Shown here in pieces: positions 51,726 through 60,867 of a DNA stretch of 64,000 nucleotides. The stretch lies in NCBI GenBank assembly GCA_035405785.1, contig DAONJS010000004.1, forward strand, positions 158,232 through 222,231, read 5' to 3'. The notes under the pieces are model-generated. The model was given only the letters and a program-made list of their open reading frames with translations, searched no databases and had not been told where the DNA came from. Origin of the DNA: BPGX01 sp035405785. Its GTDB lineage: Bacteria > Bacteroidota > Bacteroidia > B-17B0 > Aurantibacillaceae. The number at the start of each line of letters is the position of its first letter. The first letter of the stretch is position 1. The position numbers were made by a program, and so were the translations under genes.

Positions 51726-53168
51726 TTAAAATTTAAGTGGTTTTCCAGCGTAAAATTCTAAAATTTTTATTTTGAAAAATAAATCATATTTTGCCTGAAG
51801 CATATTGAGTTCTGCAGAAGTAAATCTGTTTTTTGAAGTTGAATAATCAAAATAAGATACTGCTCCTTCCTGATATTTTTTTTCATTTATTTCATAAGAA
51901 ATTTTTGCGGCTTCGTAAGCGTGCTGCGTGGCTAGATATTTTTGAAGTGCTGTTTGTGCATTGGTATATGCTTGAACAATTGTTTTATATAAATTTTGAG
52001 CATTCAAATCAAAATTATATTTAGCATTTAAAACATTTAATTTGGCATTTTGAATAGATGTATGTGTGCTAAGTCCATTAAATAATGGGATGTTCAAATT
52101 AAATCCAAGAGTTTGATTAAAATTATCTTTGTATTGTTGCATAAATGGTGTTTTTTCAAGAACAGGCACTTGCTGTGAATAAACTAATGGACCAAATCCT
52201 GGAATGTTTCCTAATGTATCTGTTTTTGTCTGATAACCAATTATTCTTTTGGCTAATCCAGAATAACCTGTTGCTAAAGATGCACTGATGGATAAAGTAG
52301 GACTTCTTCTGCCTCTATTTGCTTTTAAGATATTTTCATTTGCTTTCAATTGATATTCAAATCTTTTGACAGAAGGTTGTGTTTTAAGAGCGATGTTATA
52401 AATATCTTCTGCTGTGTATTGATTGAGAATATCTGTATTGATAGTAATTTCAGGTTTAATGATTTCAAAATTTTCTTGTGGATTGATATTCAAAATTTGT
52501 TTGAGTGTTAATAAATTAAGTTCTAAATTATTTTTAGCAGTAATAACATTTAATTCATCGTTTGCCATTTGTGCTTCAACATCTTTCAATGCAGAAATAG
52601 CCGCACTTCCTTCATTTACTAAAATTTTTGTTCTATCAAATTGTTGTTTTGTAATTGCTAATTGTGCCTGATTAACTTTCAAAATATCTTCTGATAATAA
52701 TACATTGATATAAGCCGTTGCAACATTCAGCATTAAGTCATTTTTTTGTTGTTCTAAATTTTCTTTAGCAGAAAGTAAATTCATTTTATTGGATTGAATA
52801 GTGTGGTATTGAGATAATCCTGACCATACTGTCCATTGAGCAGTTAAATAAAAATTTTGTGATAATACATTGGTGTTTGCAAAAGTGTTGGTGTATCTAT
52901 CTATTGTTCTTCCATATTGATAGATGTGTGTGCCACCAGCATTGATAGAAGGGAGTGCTTGTGCTTGAGATTGTAAAGCATTATTTTTTGCAATACCTAA
53001 ATTGACATCCGCCATTTTTAAATTCAAATTATTTTGAATAGCAATATCTATGCATTGCTGAAGGTCTAATGTTTTATTTTGTCCTTTTATAAATTGAAAG
53101 CAAAGAATAAATAATAAAATGTAAGAAAATATGTTATTATTAAGTAAAATAGATTTTTTGCACCACAT
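51726..53168 (-). CDS. TolC-family outer-membrane efflux protein
   Basis: This 480-residue protein has a signal sequence (LFSYILL-like hydrophobic stretch at about 14-27) and two OEP repeats of coiled coils and short strands, as in TolC. Markers are DLQQCIDIAIQNNLNLKMADV at the start and YEINEKKYQEGAVSYFDY near the end. It forms the exit duct of an export pump; no membrane-fusion or pump gene is adjacent. I start at 53168 (MWCKKSILL). The frame is open to 53276, but the extra 36 residues are encoded by an inverted repeat element (53162-53258) and are unlikely to belong to the protein. Confidence 0.88.
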   Translation of the reverse strand: MWCKKSILLNNNIFSYILLFILCFQFIKGQNKTLDLQQCIDIAIQNNLNLKMADVNLGIAKNNALQSQAQALPSINAGGTHIYQYGRTIDRYTNTFANTNVLSQNFYLTAQWTVWSGLSQYHTIQSNKMNLLSAKENLEQQKNDLMLNVATAYINVLLSEDILKVNQAQLAITKQQFDRTKILVNEGSAAISALKDVEAQMANDELNVITAKNNLELNLLTLKQILNINPQENFEIIKPEITINTDILNQYTAEDIYNIALKTQPSVKRFEYQLKANENILKANRGRRSPTLSISASLATGYSGLAKRIIGYQTKTDTLGNIPGFGPLVYSQQVPVLEKTPFMQQYKDNFNQTLGFNLNIPLFNGLSTHTSIQNAKLNVLNAKYNFDLNAQNLYKTIVQAYTNAQTALQKYLATQHAYEAAKISYEINEKKYQEGAVSYFDYSTSKNRFTSAELNMLQAKYDLFFKIKILEFYAGKPLKF

Positions 53169-53258
53169 AGACACATTAGGAAACATTAGTAAATTACATA
53201 GTTTTGATAATGAATATTCTGTTTGAAAATCTATGTGTTCTATGTGACTATTGTGGTT
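53162..53258. repeat. Inverted repeat of the ACCACATAGACACAT type upstream of tolC-like gene
   Basis: The left arm ACCACATAGACACATTAGG (from 53162) and the right arm CTATGTGTTCTATGTGACTA (53231 on, to 53258) are imperfect inverted copies. Elements with such ends are common between genes in Bacteroidota. It overlaps the first codons of the tolC-like gene. Confidence 0.7.
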
Positions 53259-53305
53259 CATTTTAGTTGATTTCATTTTAATGCTTGAATAATAATTGAA
53301 TAAGG

Positions 53306-53833
53306 TTAATATCTTAAGAATTCATCAATTTGCTGGATGATAGCACTTTCTTGTTCTTGAGTTTTAGGTGCATCAGTGCCCCAAACTTCTTCTATTTTTG
53401 AAATCGGCAATTTATTGTAAAATACATTCATTCGCAAATATTGTAAAACCATTGCTAAATGATCTATTCCTCTTAAATTTCCCGCTCTTCCTGAAGCCAC
53501 ACCTGTTAAACAAACTTTTTTATAGTAAAAGTATCTTGGATGAATAGCATCAATCACAATTTTTGTAATACCAGCATAACTCCCATTATATTCAGGCACA
53601 ATCCAAAAAAATTTATCTGAATTTGCAAAATACTTCTCAATAAATTGATCAAATTGTTTAGTCCGTTTTCCATATACTTCTTCAAATGCAATATCTTTTG
53701 GCAACTCTCTAAAATCTGCTAATAAAACATTACCATCAAAGTTTTTTTTCACATAATTAAAATAAAATTGTGCTACTTTTAATGTATAACTATCTTCTCT
53801 GTTTGTGCCGCTAATAATGGTTATATTATTCAT
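53306..53833 (-). CDS. NADPH-dependent FMN reductase-like flavoprotein
   Basis: This 175-residue flavodoxin-fold protein starts with ISGTNREDSYTLKVA (FMN phosphate-binding loop) and has WIVPEYNGSYAGITKIVIDAI and a GVASGRAGNLRGIDHLAMVLQ region, as in NAD(P)H-dependent FMN or quinone/azo reductases. The electron acceptor is not clear. It is divergent from the metal-dependent hydrolase gene. Confidence 0.87.
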   Translation of the reverse strand: MNNITIISGTNREDSYTLKVAQFYFNYVKKNFDGNVLLADFRELPKDIAFEEVYGKRTKQFDQFIEKYFANSDKFFWIVPEYNGSYAGITKIVIDAIHPRYFYYKKVCLTGVASGRAGNLRGIDHLAMVLQYLRMNVFYNKLPISKIEEVWGTDAPKTQEQESAIIQQIDEFLRY

Positions 53834-53882
53834 TTTTGAAAAATTGTGGATAAATAATTTTAAAGGTTGATAATAACTACCT

Positions 53883-53890
53883 TAAATTTG
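53883..53890 (+). promoter_or_regulatory. -7 promoter element of the 53917 gene and parAB
   Basis: TAAATTTG matches TANNTTTG, 26 bp upstream of the ATG at 53917. Confidence 0.5.
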
Positions 53891-53916
53891 CGAGCAAAAT
53901 TGCAAAATTTACTCCT

Positions 53917-54597
53917 ATGAAAATTACTTATTTTGGACATTCATCATTTTTAGTAGAAGTAAATGGAAAAAAATTATTGTTTGATCCTTTTATTTCCCCA
54001 AATCCATTGGCAAAACATATTAATGTTAATTCTATTTCGGCGGATTATATTTTATTAAGCCACGCTCACGAAGACCATATTGCCGATGCTCTTTCTATTG
54101 CTAAAAGAACAAATGCAAAAATTATCAGCAACTGGGAAATTTGTATGTGGGCTAATAAAAATGGTGTTACTAATTTTCATCCAATGAATATTGGTGGAAA
54201 AGTAAGATTGGATTTTGGAAATGTGAAAATTGTCAATGCTATTCATAGTAGCAGTTTCCCTGATGGCACTTATGGTGGAAACCCTATGGGTTTTGTAGTA
54301 GAAACATCAGATAAAAATTTCTATTACGCAGGAGATACAGCACTTACAGAGGATATGAAACTCATTGGAGATTATCGTCAGGTAGATTTTTCGTTTTTAC
54401 CTATTGGAGATAATTTTACAATGAGTGTAGATAATGCCATTATTGCTACAGATTTTCTAAAATGCAAAAAAGTGATTGGAATGCACTATAATACTTTTGA
54501 TTTAATTAAAATAGATGAAAAAGAATCAATTGAAAAATTCAATCGTGCAGGTAAAGAACTTATTTTAATACCTATTGGTCAATCTATTGAACTATAA
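53917..54597 (+). CDS. Metal-dependent hydrolase (UPF0173, beta-lactamase fold)
   Basis: This 226-residue metallo-beta-lactamase-like hydrolase has GHSSFLVEVNGKKLLFDPF, the zinc motif LLSHAHEDHIADA, and later NFYYAGDTALTEDM and VIGMHYNTFDLI. This layout is that of the UPF0173 family (UlaG-like). The substrate is unknown. parA begins 4 bp later. Confidence 0.9.
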   Translation: MKITYFGHSSFLVEVNGKKLLFDPFISPNPLAKHINVNSISADYILLSHAHEDHIADALSIAKRTNAKIISNWEICMWANKNGVTNFHPMNIGGKVRLDFGNVKIVNAIHSSSFPDGTYGGNPMGFVVETSDKNFYYAGDTALTEDMKLIGDYRQVDFSFLPIGDNFTMSVDNAIIATDFLKCKKVIGMHYNTFDLIKIDEKESIEKFNRAGKELILIPIGQSIEL

Positions 54598-54601
54598 AAC
54601 T

Positions 54602-55411
54602 ATGGGAAAAATTATTGCAATTGCAAATCAAAAAGGTGGCGTTGGAAAAACAACGACGGCCATTAATCTTGCTGCTTCATTGGCAGTATTAGAATATAAA
54701 ACACTTTTGGTAGATGCTGATTCACAAGCCAATGCTACATCGGGTGTTGGCGTAGATCCTCATTCTATAAGTGCGGGATTGTATGAATGTATTATTCAAA
54801 GCAAGCACCCAAAAGATGTAATTTTACCTACTGAAACGCCTAATCTTTATTTGCTTCCAACAAATGCTGATTTGATAGGTATTGAAATAGAATTAGTGAA
54901 TTTGAGTGGCAGAGAGTATATGATGAAAAAAGCACTGGATAAAATTAAAGATGAATACGATTTTATTATTATAGATTGCACGCCTTCATTAGGATTAAGT
55001 GTAATCAATGCTTTGTGTGCCGCAGATAGTGTTCTTATTCCCGTTCAATGCGAATATTTTGCATTAGAAGGAATGGGCAAACTTTTACAAACCATCAAAA
55101 TTGTGCAAACACATTTGAATACAGAATTAGAAATAGAAGGCGTTTTATTAACGATGTATGATTCTCGCACACGACTTGCTAATCAGGTAGTAGAAGATGT
55201 GAAAACACATTTTCAAAATATGGTGTTTAATACGATTATTCAAAGAAATACAAAATTAGCAGAAGCCCCCAGTTTTGGTAAAACAATTATTATGCACGAT
55301 GCCACAGGAAAAGGAACTATCAACTACCTTAATTTAGCAAGAGAAATTTTACAAAGGAACAACCTTACTAGAATTTCGGATGATCAAAGACAAATTAAAA
55401 TTGAAGATTAA
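54602..55411 (+). CDS. parA: Chromosome-partitioning ATPase ParA/Soj
   Basis: This 269-residue Walker-type ATPase has the deviant P-loop NQKGGVGKTTTAINLAAS, LLVDADSQANAT and IIIDCTPSLGLSVINAL. The ATG at 54602 (MGKIIAIAN) is the real start; the frame is open upstream within the preceding gene's end. With ParB it segregates the chromosome origin. I looked for the usual parS palindrome by eye and found none in this window. Confidence 0.95.
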   Translation: MGKIIAIANQKGGVGKTTTAINLAASLAVLEYKTLLVDADSQANATSGVGVDPHSISAGLYECIIQSKHPKDVILPTETPNLYLLPTNADLIGIEIELVNLSGREYMMKKALDKIKDEYDFIIIDCTPSLGLSVINALCAADSVLIPVQCEYFALEGMGKLLQTIKIVQTHLNTELEIEGVLLTMYDSRTRLANQVVEDVKTHFQNMVFNTIIQRNTKLAEAPSFGKTIIMHDATGKGTINYLNLAREILQRNNLTRISDDQRQIKIED

Positions 55412-55421
55412 ATAAAAACCT

Positions 55422-56315
55422 ATGAGCCAACAAAAAAAGCCCGCATTAGGCAGAGGATTAAGTGCCTTGCTTGAAAATGCTAAAACAGATATTACAACTA
55501 AAGCAACTGAAAATGCTCCTGTATTAGGTTCAGTGAGTATGATTCCAATTAGTTCTATAGAAACCAATCCATTTCAACCAAGAAATCATTTTGAAGAAGT
55601 CGCTTTAAGCGAATTAGCACAATCTATTCAAGAACATGGAATTATTCAACCTATTACAGTTAGAAAATTAGGTTATGATAAATATCAAATTATTTCTGGT
55701 GAAAGAAGATTTAGAGCTGCACAATTAGCGGGACTTAAAGAAGTGCCTGCTTACATTCGTGTTGCAAATGACCAGCAAATGCTGGAAATGGCTTTGATAG
55801 AAAATATTCAAAGAGAAGATTTAAATCCTATAGAAATAGCTCTTTCTTATCAAAGATTGATTGAAGAGTGTAAATTAACTCAGGAAGAATTAAGTAAAAG
55901 AGTAGGTAAACAAAGAAGTACAGTTACAAATTATTTAAGATTACTCAAATTGCCCCCACGAATTCAAAAAGGTTTGCAAGATGGCGAAATCACAATGGGA
56001 CACGCAAGAGCACTTATCAATATTGAAAATGAAGATAAACAATTAGCCATTTTTAGTTTAATTTTAGAACAAGGATTATCGGTAAGAGAAGTTGAAGAAT
56101 TAGCCAAAGGGGCAAAAATTAATTACAAACCCAAAGTCAAGCGTGAAAGCACACCACTTTCAATAGAAGAAAAATTAATAGTAGGGCAGTTAAAAGAAAA
56201 ATTTGATAGATTTGTAGAGTTTAAGAAAAACAGTAAAGGCGGTGGAAAAATTATTTTAAATTTCAACAATGAAGACGATTTGAATATCATTTTGAAAAAG
56301 TTGGAAATAGAGTAA
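55422..56315 (+). CDS. parB: Chromosome-partitioning protein ParB
   Basis: This 297-residue CTP-dependent DNA clamp protein has KPALGRGLSALLEN at the start, the N-terminal nuclease-like domain with ISGERRFRAAQLAGLKEVPA and ENIQREDLNPIEIALSYQRL, a helix-turn-helix (LSKRVGKQRSTVTNYLRLLKL) and a C-terminal dimerisation part. It lies 10 bp after parA, the usual pair. Confidence 0.95.
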   Translation: MSQQKKPALGRGLSALLENAKTDITTKATENAPVLGSVSMIPISSIETNPFQPRNHFEEVALSELAQSIQEHGIIQPITVRKLGYDKYQIISGERRFRAAQLAGLKEVPAYIRVANDQQMLEMALIENIQREDLNPIEIALSYQRLIEECKLTQEELSKRVGKQRSTVTNYLRLLKLPPRIQKGLQDGEITMGHARALINIENEDKQLAIFSLILEQGLSVREVEELAKGAKINYKPKVKRESTPLSIEEKLIVGQLKEKFDRFVEFKKNSKGGGKIILNFNNEDDLNIILKKLEIE

Positions 56316-56320
56316 CTATC

Positions 56321-56749
56321 TTACCTTATTCTATCTGCAGAGCGAACTAATTCCTCGTCTTTTTTGATATTACGATATGCTAATATTGATAAAATTATAT
56401 TGATAACAGGAATAATAAAAGGTAGTTTGTAAATAGGAATTCCTTCAGATTTTGTTCCGCTCAAATACATCAATACTAAACAAATTAAATTCATTATAGC
56501 AAGATAAATGCACATTTTCATTTGTAGTTTTCTGTTTTTGAATAAAAAGATAATCGTTAAACTATCTATTAAGATAATCAAATTAATTAAAGATGCTATA
56601 AACAAAAGAGTGTTTGTAGAGTTGAGGATATCTAACTTTAATGAAATAATTTTTAAATCCACAATATTCTGCTGAAATGGAAAGAAAAATAATAGCGTTG
56701 AAAGTATTGTTATCAAAAATAAATAAACACTTTGTATTCTTTGAATCAT
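56321..56749 (-). CDS. DUF4293 membrane protein
   Basis: This 142-residue protein has four membrane helices. It starts MIQRIQSVYLFLITILS, as DUF4293 proteins do, and this family occurs in Bacteroidota without known function. It overlaps the NUDIX gene by 4 bp on the same strand and ends 5 bp from parB, tail to tail. Confidence 0.8.
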   Translation of the reverse strand: MIQRIQSVYLFLITILSTLLFFFPFQQNIVDLKIISLKLDILNSTNTLLFIASLINLIILIDSLTIIFLFKNRKLQMKMCIYLAIMNLICLVLMYLSGTKSEGIPIYKLPFIIPVINIILSILAYRNIKKDEELVRSADRIR

Positions 56750-57180
56750 AATTTTGAAATTTGTAGAATTAAAGTTTCTAATGCTTTTTTATCAGTGTCA
56801 AATGTAAGTAAATTAACGCTATTCTCATCAATAGTTTGCCATAAAAAAGTGATGTTGTTTTTGGAAAAATTATTTTCAGGAAGCACATCTTTTGATTTAA
56901 CAAGATAATAAATAGCAATCACTTGATAATCTTTATGAAAAGCAGATTGAACAAAAAAATCGGTAGTGTAAATGTGTTGTAATATCTCAATTTTGATATT
57001 TAACTCTTCTGCAAATTCTCGCTGCAGTGTATCTTTTGTGCCTTCGCCAAAGATTAACCCACCACCAGGAAATTTATACACTTCTTTACCTTGAATGATT
57101 TCTTTACTCATCAATACTTTGTTATTTTGAATAACTAATCCATACACACCTATTCTAAAAAATTTTGGTAAATGACTCAT
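56746..57180 (-). CDS. NUDIX hydrolase
   Basis: This 144-residue NUDIX protein carries the box GGLIFGEGTKDTLQREFAEE, which keeps the metal-binding glutamates. The glycine near the end of the consensus is replaced by asparagine (EELNI). The likely substrates are nucleoside diphosphate derivatives, but none is indicated. It lies between mnmD (4-bp gap) and the DUF4293 gene. Confidence 0.87.
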   Translation of the reverse strand: MSHLPKFFRIGVYGLVIQNNKVLMSKEIIQGKEVYKFPGGGLIFGEGTKDTLQREFAEELNIKIEILQHIYTTDFFVQSAFHKDYQVIAIYYLVKSKDVLPENNFSKNNITFLWQTIDENSVNLLTFDTDKKALETLILQISKL

Positions 57181-57184
57181 TGAT

Positions 57185-57850
57185 TTATGGTTTTATGGCT
57201 CTTGTCATTTCTCTTTTGCCATTTGCACCCGGCAAAGATTCTACAACAAATCCAATGCTTTTCAAATTTCTTTTAAATTCTCCTTTTGCACAAAATGTTA
57301 CTAAAATTCCATCACTTTTCATTTTCATAAATAATTTTTCAAATATCTCTTTATTCCACATTTCTGGCTGACTGGAGGGTGCAAATGCATCGTAATAAAC
57401 TAAATGAGTACTTTCATCTTCAATTTTATTTAATGCCTGATGTACATCCTCATAAAATTTTATCAATCTAAAATTTTCAATAATTTCTTCTTTATTATTT
57501 GAATGTATTTGATAAAATATGTTTTTGAAATCCTTAAATGGCAAGTAATTGCTTACTTCAGTTAGTATTGAATTTGATAATGGACATTTTTCAATGGCTA
57601 AATAATTAATTTTTTTATCAAAAAACTTTTGGCTTTCAATAATGCTCAATAATACATTCAACCCCGTTCCCATTCCTACTTCAAGAATATTTAATTCAGA
57701 ATATTTAGATATAATATTAAGTAATCCATTGTTAATGAAAATATGCATGCTTTCTTGAAGTGCCCCATTTATTGAATGATAACTTGCATTTAATGTTTCA
57801 TTAAAAAGTGTAGGAGAATTATCTTTTGTCAAAATTATTTTTGTTTTCAT
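57185..57850 (-). CDS. mnmD: tRNA wobble-uridine methyltransferase MnmD
   Basis: This 221-residue methyltransferase matches the MnmC1/MnmD type: NILEVGMGTGLNVLLSII for S-adenosylmethionine binding, VYYDAFAPSSQPEMWNKEIF and GKREMTRA at the end. It methylates 5-aminomethyl-2-thiouridine at position 34 of some tRNAs. The stand-alone form without the MnmC2 oxidase domain is common in Bacteroidota. Confidence 0.9.
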   Translation of the reverse strand: MKTKIILTKDNSPTLFNETLNASYHSINGALQESMHIFINNGLLNIISKYSELNILEVGMGTGLNVLLSIIESQKFFDKKINYLAIEKCPLSNSILTEVSNYLPFKDFKNIFYQIHSNNKEEIIENFRLIKFYEDVHQALNKIEDESTHLVYYDAFAPSSQPEMWNKEIFEKLFMKMKSDGILVTFCAKGEFKRNLKSIGFVVESLPGANGKREMTRAIKP

Positions 57851-57896
57851 TGAAAGTAAAAATCAGAAAGTAAAATGTCTTTGTGTTATTGATAAA

Positions 57897-59852
57897 TCAT
57901 CTATCAATCAAATGAAATAATTTAATAAAAACTAACCAGTCATTATATGGTTTGTAATTTTTACAATATTCATAAATGGATTCTTTTGCTTTAGGAGAAT
58001 TTTCATCTAATCCTTTTACATTTCCCACAAAAAGCACAGATGGTTTTAAATTTGGCAAATCATTACTTACAAAATTTCTCATTCCTACCCAAGTTTTATT
58101 ACCAATCAATACTTCAAATATATTTTTAATCAAATTCTTTTTGTTCTTGAAAAACCAGATTATTATGGGTAATGTTATGATTAGCAATATACTTAAAGTA
58201 ATATCAATCATTCTTTTCTTTCTTTGATTTTCGGGCAAAAGAATAGTTTTAAATTCAAGAGAATATAACTCGCCTTGTTCATTTATATCATTACTTCCAA
58301 TAATATACAATTCATTAGGTGGTGCAATTTTGTAATGCACAGGCAAATAACTCAACTTAATCATCCATTGCATCATTTCTTTGGTATCAATATCTTTTGA
58401 ACAAAAAATTATTTCATCAATTTTTTCTAATTTGACAATTTCTTCAATATCTTTTAGAAACCCTGAAAATTCAGTGTCTTCAAAAGCATCGTTTTCTTTT
58501 GTAGTGATATATCCTAAATAATGATATGAAACAGGTATATTATTTAAAATTTCTTTTACTCTTAAAAACTCATCTTTATTGCCTACTATCAATATATTTT
58601 TTGGCACTACTGTTGAAATATAAGATTTTTCTTTCCATCCCATTAAATATAATACCCATCTTGTCAATAAAAAATAAACCATTGATAAAATTGCCCCTGC
58701 AAGTATTATAACTCTTGAAAACCTTAAATTTTCTGGCAATAAAGCATAAATACTTAATATCAACATCAAACCAAACAATACTCCTTGAAAAAAATTTTTT
58801 AATTTTGGATATTTATCATAACCCCCTTGCAAAAAAACATTTATAACCATAATTGTTCCATATAATATAGAACTATAATACAATAATTCTCTGTCAAAAT
58901 AATTTTCAATCAACTTAAATTTTTTCTCATACCAAAAAGCAAAACCAATTATCATTCCTGCAATAGCAAGATTATCAATGAATGGTAAAAAAATGGCTTT
59001 TAAAAACCTGTAAACAATTGAAATGAATGCCCTAAAATAAATGGCGAAAAAAATTATCAAATGAAATGCTCGTGCATACGAATGTGAAAAATGTTTGTCT
59101 GCAAAAATCACCATTGCTTTGTAAAAAATCTTCACATAATTAACAGTGCTTTTTTTGGTGCTTTCTCCTTTGTAATGAATAATGCTGGTACCTGCAAAAT
59201 AATAATTTTTATATCCTGCTTGTGTGATTCTATAAGATAAATCAATATCCTCACCATACATAAAATAATCTTCATCCAATCCACCAATCTTTTTCAAAAC
59301 ATCTGCACGAATAAACATAAATGCACCTGATAATACATCAACAGAATGTGTGGTATTATTATCTAGATAAGTCAAATGATATTTTCCAAATATCTTGGAT
59401 TTGGGGAACAATTTTGATAGCCCAAAAATCTTGTAAAAAGCCACCATAGGAGTGGGTAGTCCTCTTTTAGATTCTGGTAAAAAATTGCCTTTTCCGTCAA
59501 ACATCTTTACACCCAATGCACCTGCATCACTGTGCTGTTCCATAAATTCATAACACTTCACTAATGTGTCCTCTTGTAATACTGTATCAGGATTTAATAG
59601 CAAAATATATTTTCCTTTTGCAATGCGAATACCTTGATTGTTCGCCTTTGAAAATCCTACATTTTCTTTGTTTTCAATCAATGTTATTTCAGGAAATTTT
59701 TCTTTAATCAATTGAACTGAACCATCTACCGAATGATTATCAACTACAATAATTTCTATATTCAAATGTGATTTAGCTTTTAATACTGAACGAATACACT
59801 GTTCCAAAAAATACTTAACATTATAATTCACTATAATAACGGAAATGTCCAT
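57897..59852 (-). CDS. GT2 glycosyltransferase fused to membrane and CoA-binding-like/sugar-transferase-like parts
   Basis: This 651-residue protein has several parts in order. A GT2 domain comes first (about 1-235; VDNHSVDGSV, LLNPDTVLQ, MYGEDIDLSYR). Four to six membrane helices follow (about 260-415), then a nucleotide/CoA-binding-like Rossmann region (about 418-530, from NILIVGNKDEFL) of the kind found in polyprenyl-phosphate sugar transferases. A short stretch RKKRMIDITLSILLIITLP resembles the membrane start of those transferases. The catalytic domain that should follow is shortened and lacks a clear signature, so this end may be inactive. It probably builds envelope or capsular polysaccharide. 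Confidence 0.8.
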   Translation of the reverse strand: MDISVIIVNYNVKYFLEQCIRSVLKAKSHLNIEIIVVDNHSVDGSVQLIKEKFPEITLIENKENVGFSKANNQGIRIAKGKYILLLNPDTVLQEDTLVKCYEFMEQHSDAGALGVKMFDGKGNFLPESKRGLPTPMVAFYKIFGLSKLFPKSKIFGKYHLTYLDNNTTHSVDVLSGAFMFIRADVLKKIGGLDEDYFMYGEDIDLSYRITQAGYKNYYFAGTSIIHYKGESTKKSTVNYVKIFYKAMVIFADKHFSHSYARAFHLIIFFAIYFRAFISIVYRFLKAIFLPFIDNLAIAGMIIGFAFWYEKKFKLIENYFDRELLYYSSILYGTIMVINVFLQGGYDKYPKLKNFFQGVLFGLMLILSIYALLPENLRFSRVIILAGAILSMVYFLLTRWVLYLMGWKEKSYISTVVPKNILIVGNKDEFLRVKEILNNIPVSYHYLGYITTKENDAFEDTEFSGFLKDIEEIVKLEKIDEIIFCSKDIDTKEMMQWMIKLSYLPVHYKIAPPNELYIIGSNDINEQGELYSLEFKTILLPENQRKKRMIDITLSILLIITLPIIIWFFKNKKNLIKNIFEVLIGNKTWVGMRNFVSNDLPNLKPSVLFVGNVKGLDENSPKAKESIYEYCKNYKPYNDWLVFIKLFHLIDR

Positions 59853-59854
59853 AT

Positions 59855-60238
59855 TTACAAAATCTTGACGGGCTTTTTATTTTCATCTACTGCTACAAAT
59901 GTAAATTCACCACTAATCGCTTTTTCTCTATGTGCACTATACATGTCTTCCACATAAATATCTACTTTTACAACTACACTGGTTGTTCCAACTTTACTTA
60001 CCCTACCAACTAATTCTACTATTGTTCCTGCTGGAATAGGATGTTTAAAATCAATTCTATCAGAACAAACAGTAACACATCTTTTTCTTGAAAAACGAGT
60101 AGCTGTAATAAACGCTACTTCATCCATCCATTGCATAGCAGTACCGCCAAATAAAGTATCATAATGATTGGTGGTATTTGGAAAAATAGCTTTGAATATT
60201 CTTGTTTCGCTGTTTTTGATGAGTTCTTCTAAATTCAT
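59855..60238 (-). CDS. Acyl-CoA thioesterase (hotdog fold)
   Basis: This 127-residue single hotdog-domain thioesterase has HYDTLFGGTAMQWMDEVAFI and CSDRIDFKHPIPAGTIVELVGRV, the pattern of YciA/acyl-CoA hydrolase proteins. It hydrolyses acyl-CoA; chain length is not evident. It lies 1 bp after mce and 2 bp before the glycosyltransferase gene. Confidence 0.9.
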   Translation of the reverse strand: MNLEELIKNSETRIFKAIFPNTTNHYDTLFGGTAMQWMDEVAFITATRFSRKRCVTVCSDRIDFKHPIPAGTIVELVGRVSKVGTTSVVVKVDIYVEDMYSAHREKAISGEFTFVAVDENKKPVKIL

Positions 60239-60239
60239 A

Positions 60240-60653
60240 CTATTGATTATTAGAATTTATTTCCTGACATAATTCTATCAAAACACCATTTGTATGTTTT
60301 GGATGAATAAAATTAATCAATTGATTATCTGCGCCTCTTTTGGGTTCTTCATAAATAAAAGAAAAACCTTCTTTTTTCAATCTTTGCATTTCAGATAAAA
60401 TATTATCTACTGCCAATGCTATATGATGAATACCTTCACCTCTTTTTTCAATGTATTTAGCAATAGTGCTGTTGGGGTCAGTACTTTCCAATAATTCTAT
60501 TTTACTTTCACCTATTTTGAAAAAATTGACTTTTACTTTTTCTTGTGATACTTCTTCTGTTTTATAGGAAGGATTATTTAATAATATCTCAAAAACTTTT
60601 GCCGCTTCTAAAGATTTTACAGCAATACCAATATGCTCAATTTTTTTAATCAT
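60240..60653 (-). CDS. mce: Methylmalonyl-CoA epimerase
   Basis: This 137-residue glyoxalase-fold protein has IEHIGIAVKSLEAAKVFE, IGESKIELLE and GEGIHHIALAVDNI, with the metal-binding His and Glu residues expected for methylmalonyl-CoA epimerase. It interconverts (R)- and (S)-methylmalonyl-CoA for propionyl-CoA use. No mutase gene is in the window. Confidence 0.92.
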   Translation of the reverse strand: MIKKIEHIGIAVKSLEAAKVFEILLNNPSYKTEEVSQEKVKVNFFKIGESKIELLESTDPNSTIAKYIEKRGEGIHHIALAVDNILSEMQRLKKEGFSFIYEEPKRGADNQLINFIHPKHTNGVLIELCQEINSNNQ

Positions 60654-60768
60654 AATTTATTTTGTGGCAAAAATAATAAACGGATAGATATACCAAATTT
60701 GTATAAATATCATACCTAAAAAATCATCAAAAAATCATGAAAATTTTAAAATATGCAAATCCATTGAG

Positions 60769-60798
60769 TGAATGGTATCATTTATTGTGTGAATGGTA
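60769..60798. promoter_or_regulatory. TGAATGGTA direct repeat upstream of the SprB-repeat gene (candidate LytTR-type site)
   Basis: TGAATGGTA at 60769-60777 and 60790-60798, 21 bp start to start, the same sequence and spacing as at 42218-42247. It lies 70-99 bp upstream of the ATG at 60868. Relative to its gene the orientation is opposite to that before the C10 peptidase. Confidence 0.45.
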
Positions 60799-60818
60799 GG
60801 TTTTATTTATTTAAAAAC

Positions 60819-60850
60819 TTGGAAATACCATTAACTTATTTTTAAATTTA
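60819..60850 (+). promoter_or_regulatory. Weak promoter candidate of the SprB-repeat gene
   Basis: TTGG (60819-60822) and TAAATTTA (60843-60850) are separated by 20 bp. Each differs from the TTTG and TANNTTTG consensus by a base or so. The ATG is 17 bp after the -7 element. Confidence 0.35.
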
Positions 60851-60867
60851 AGGCAAAATTATTTTTT

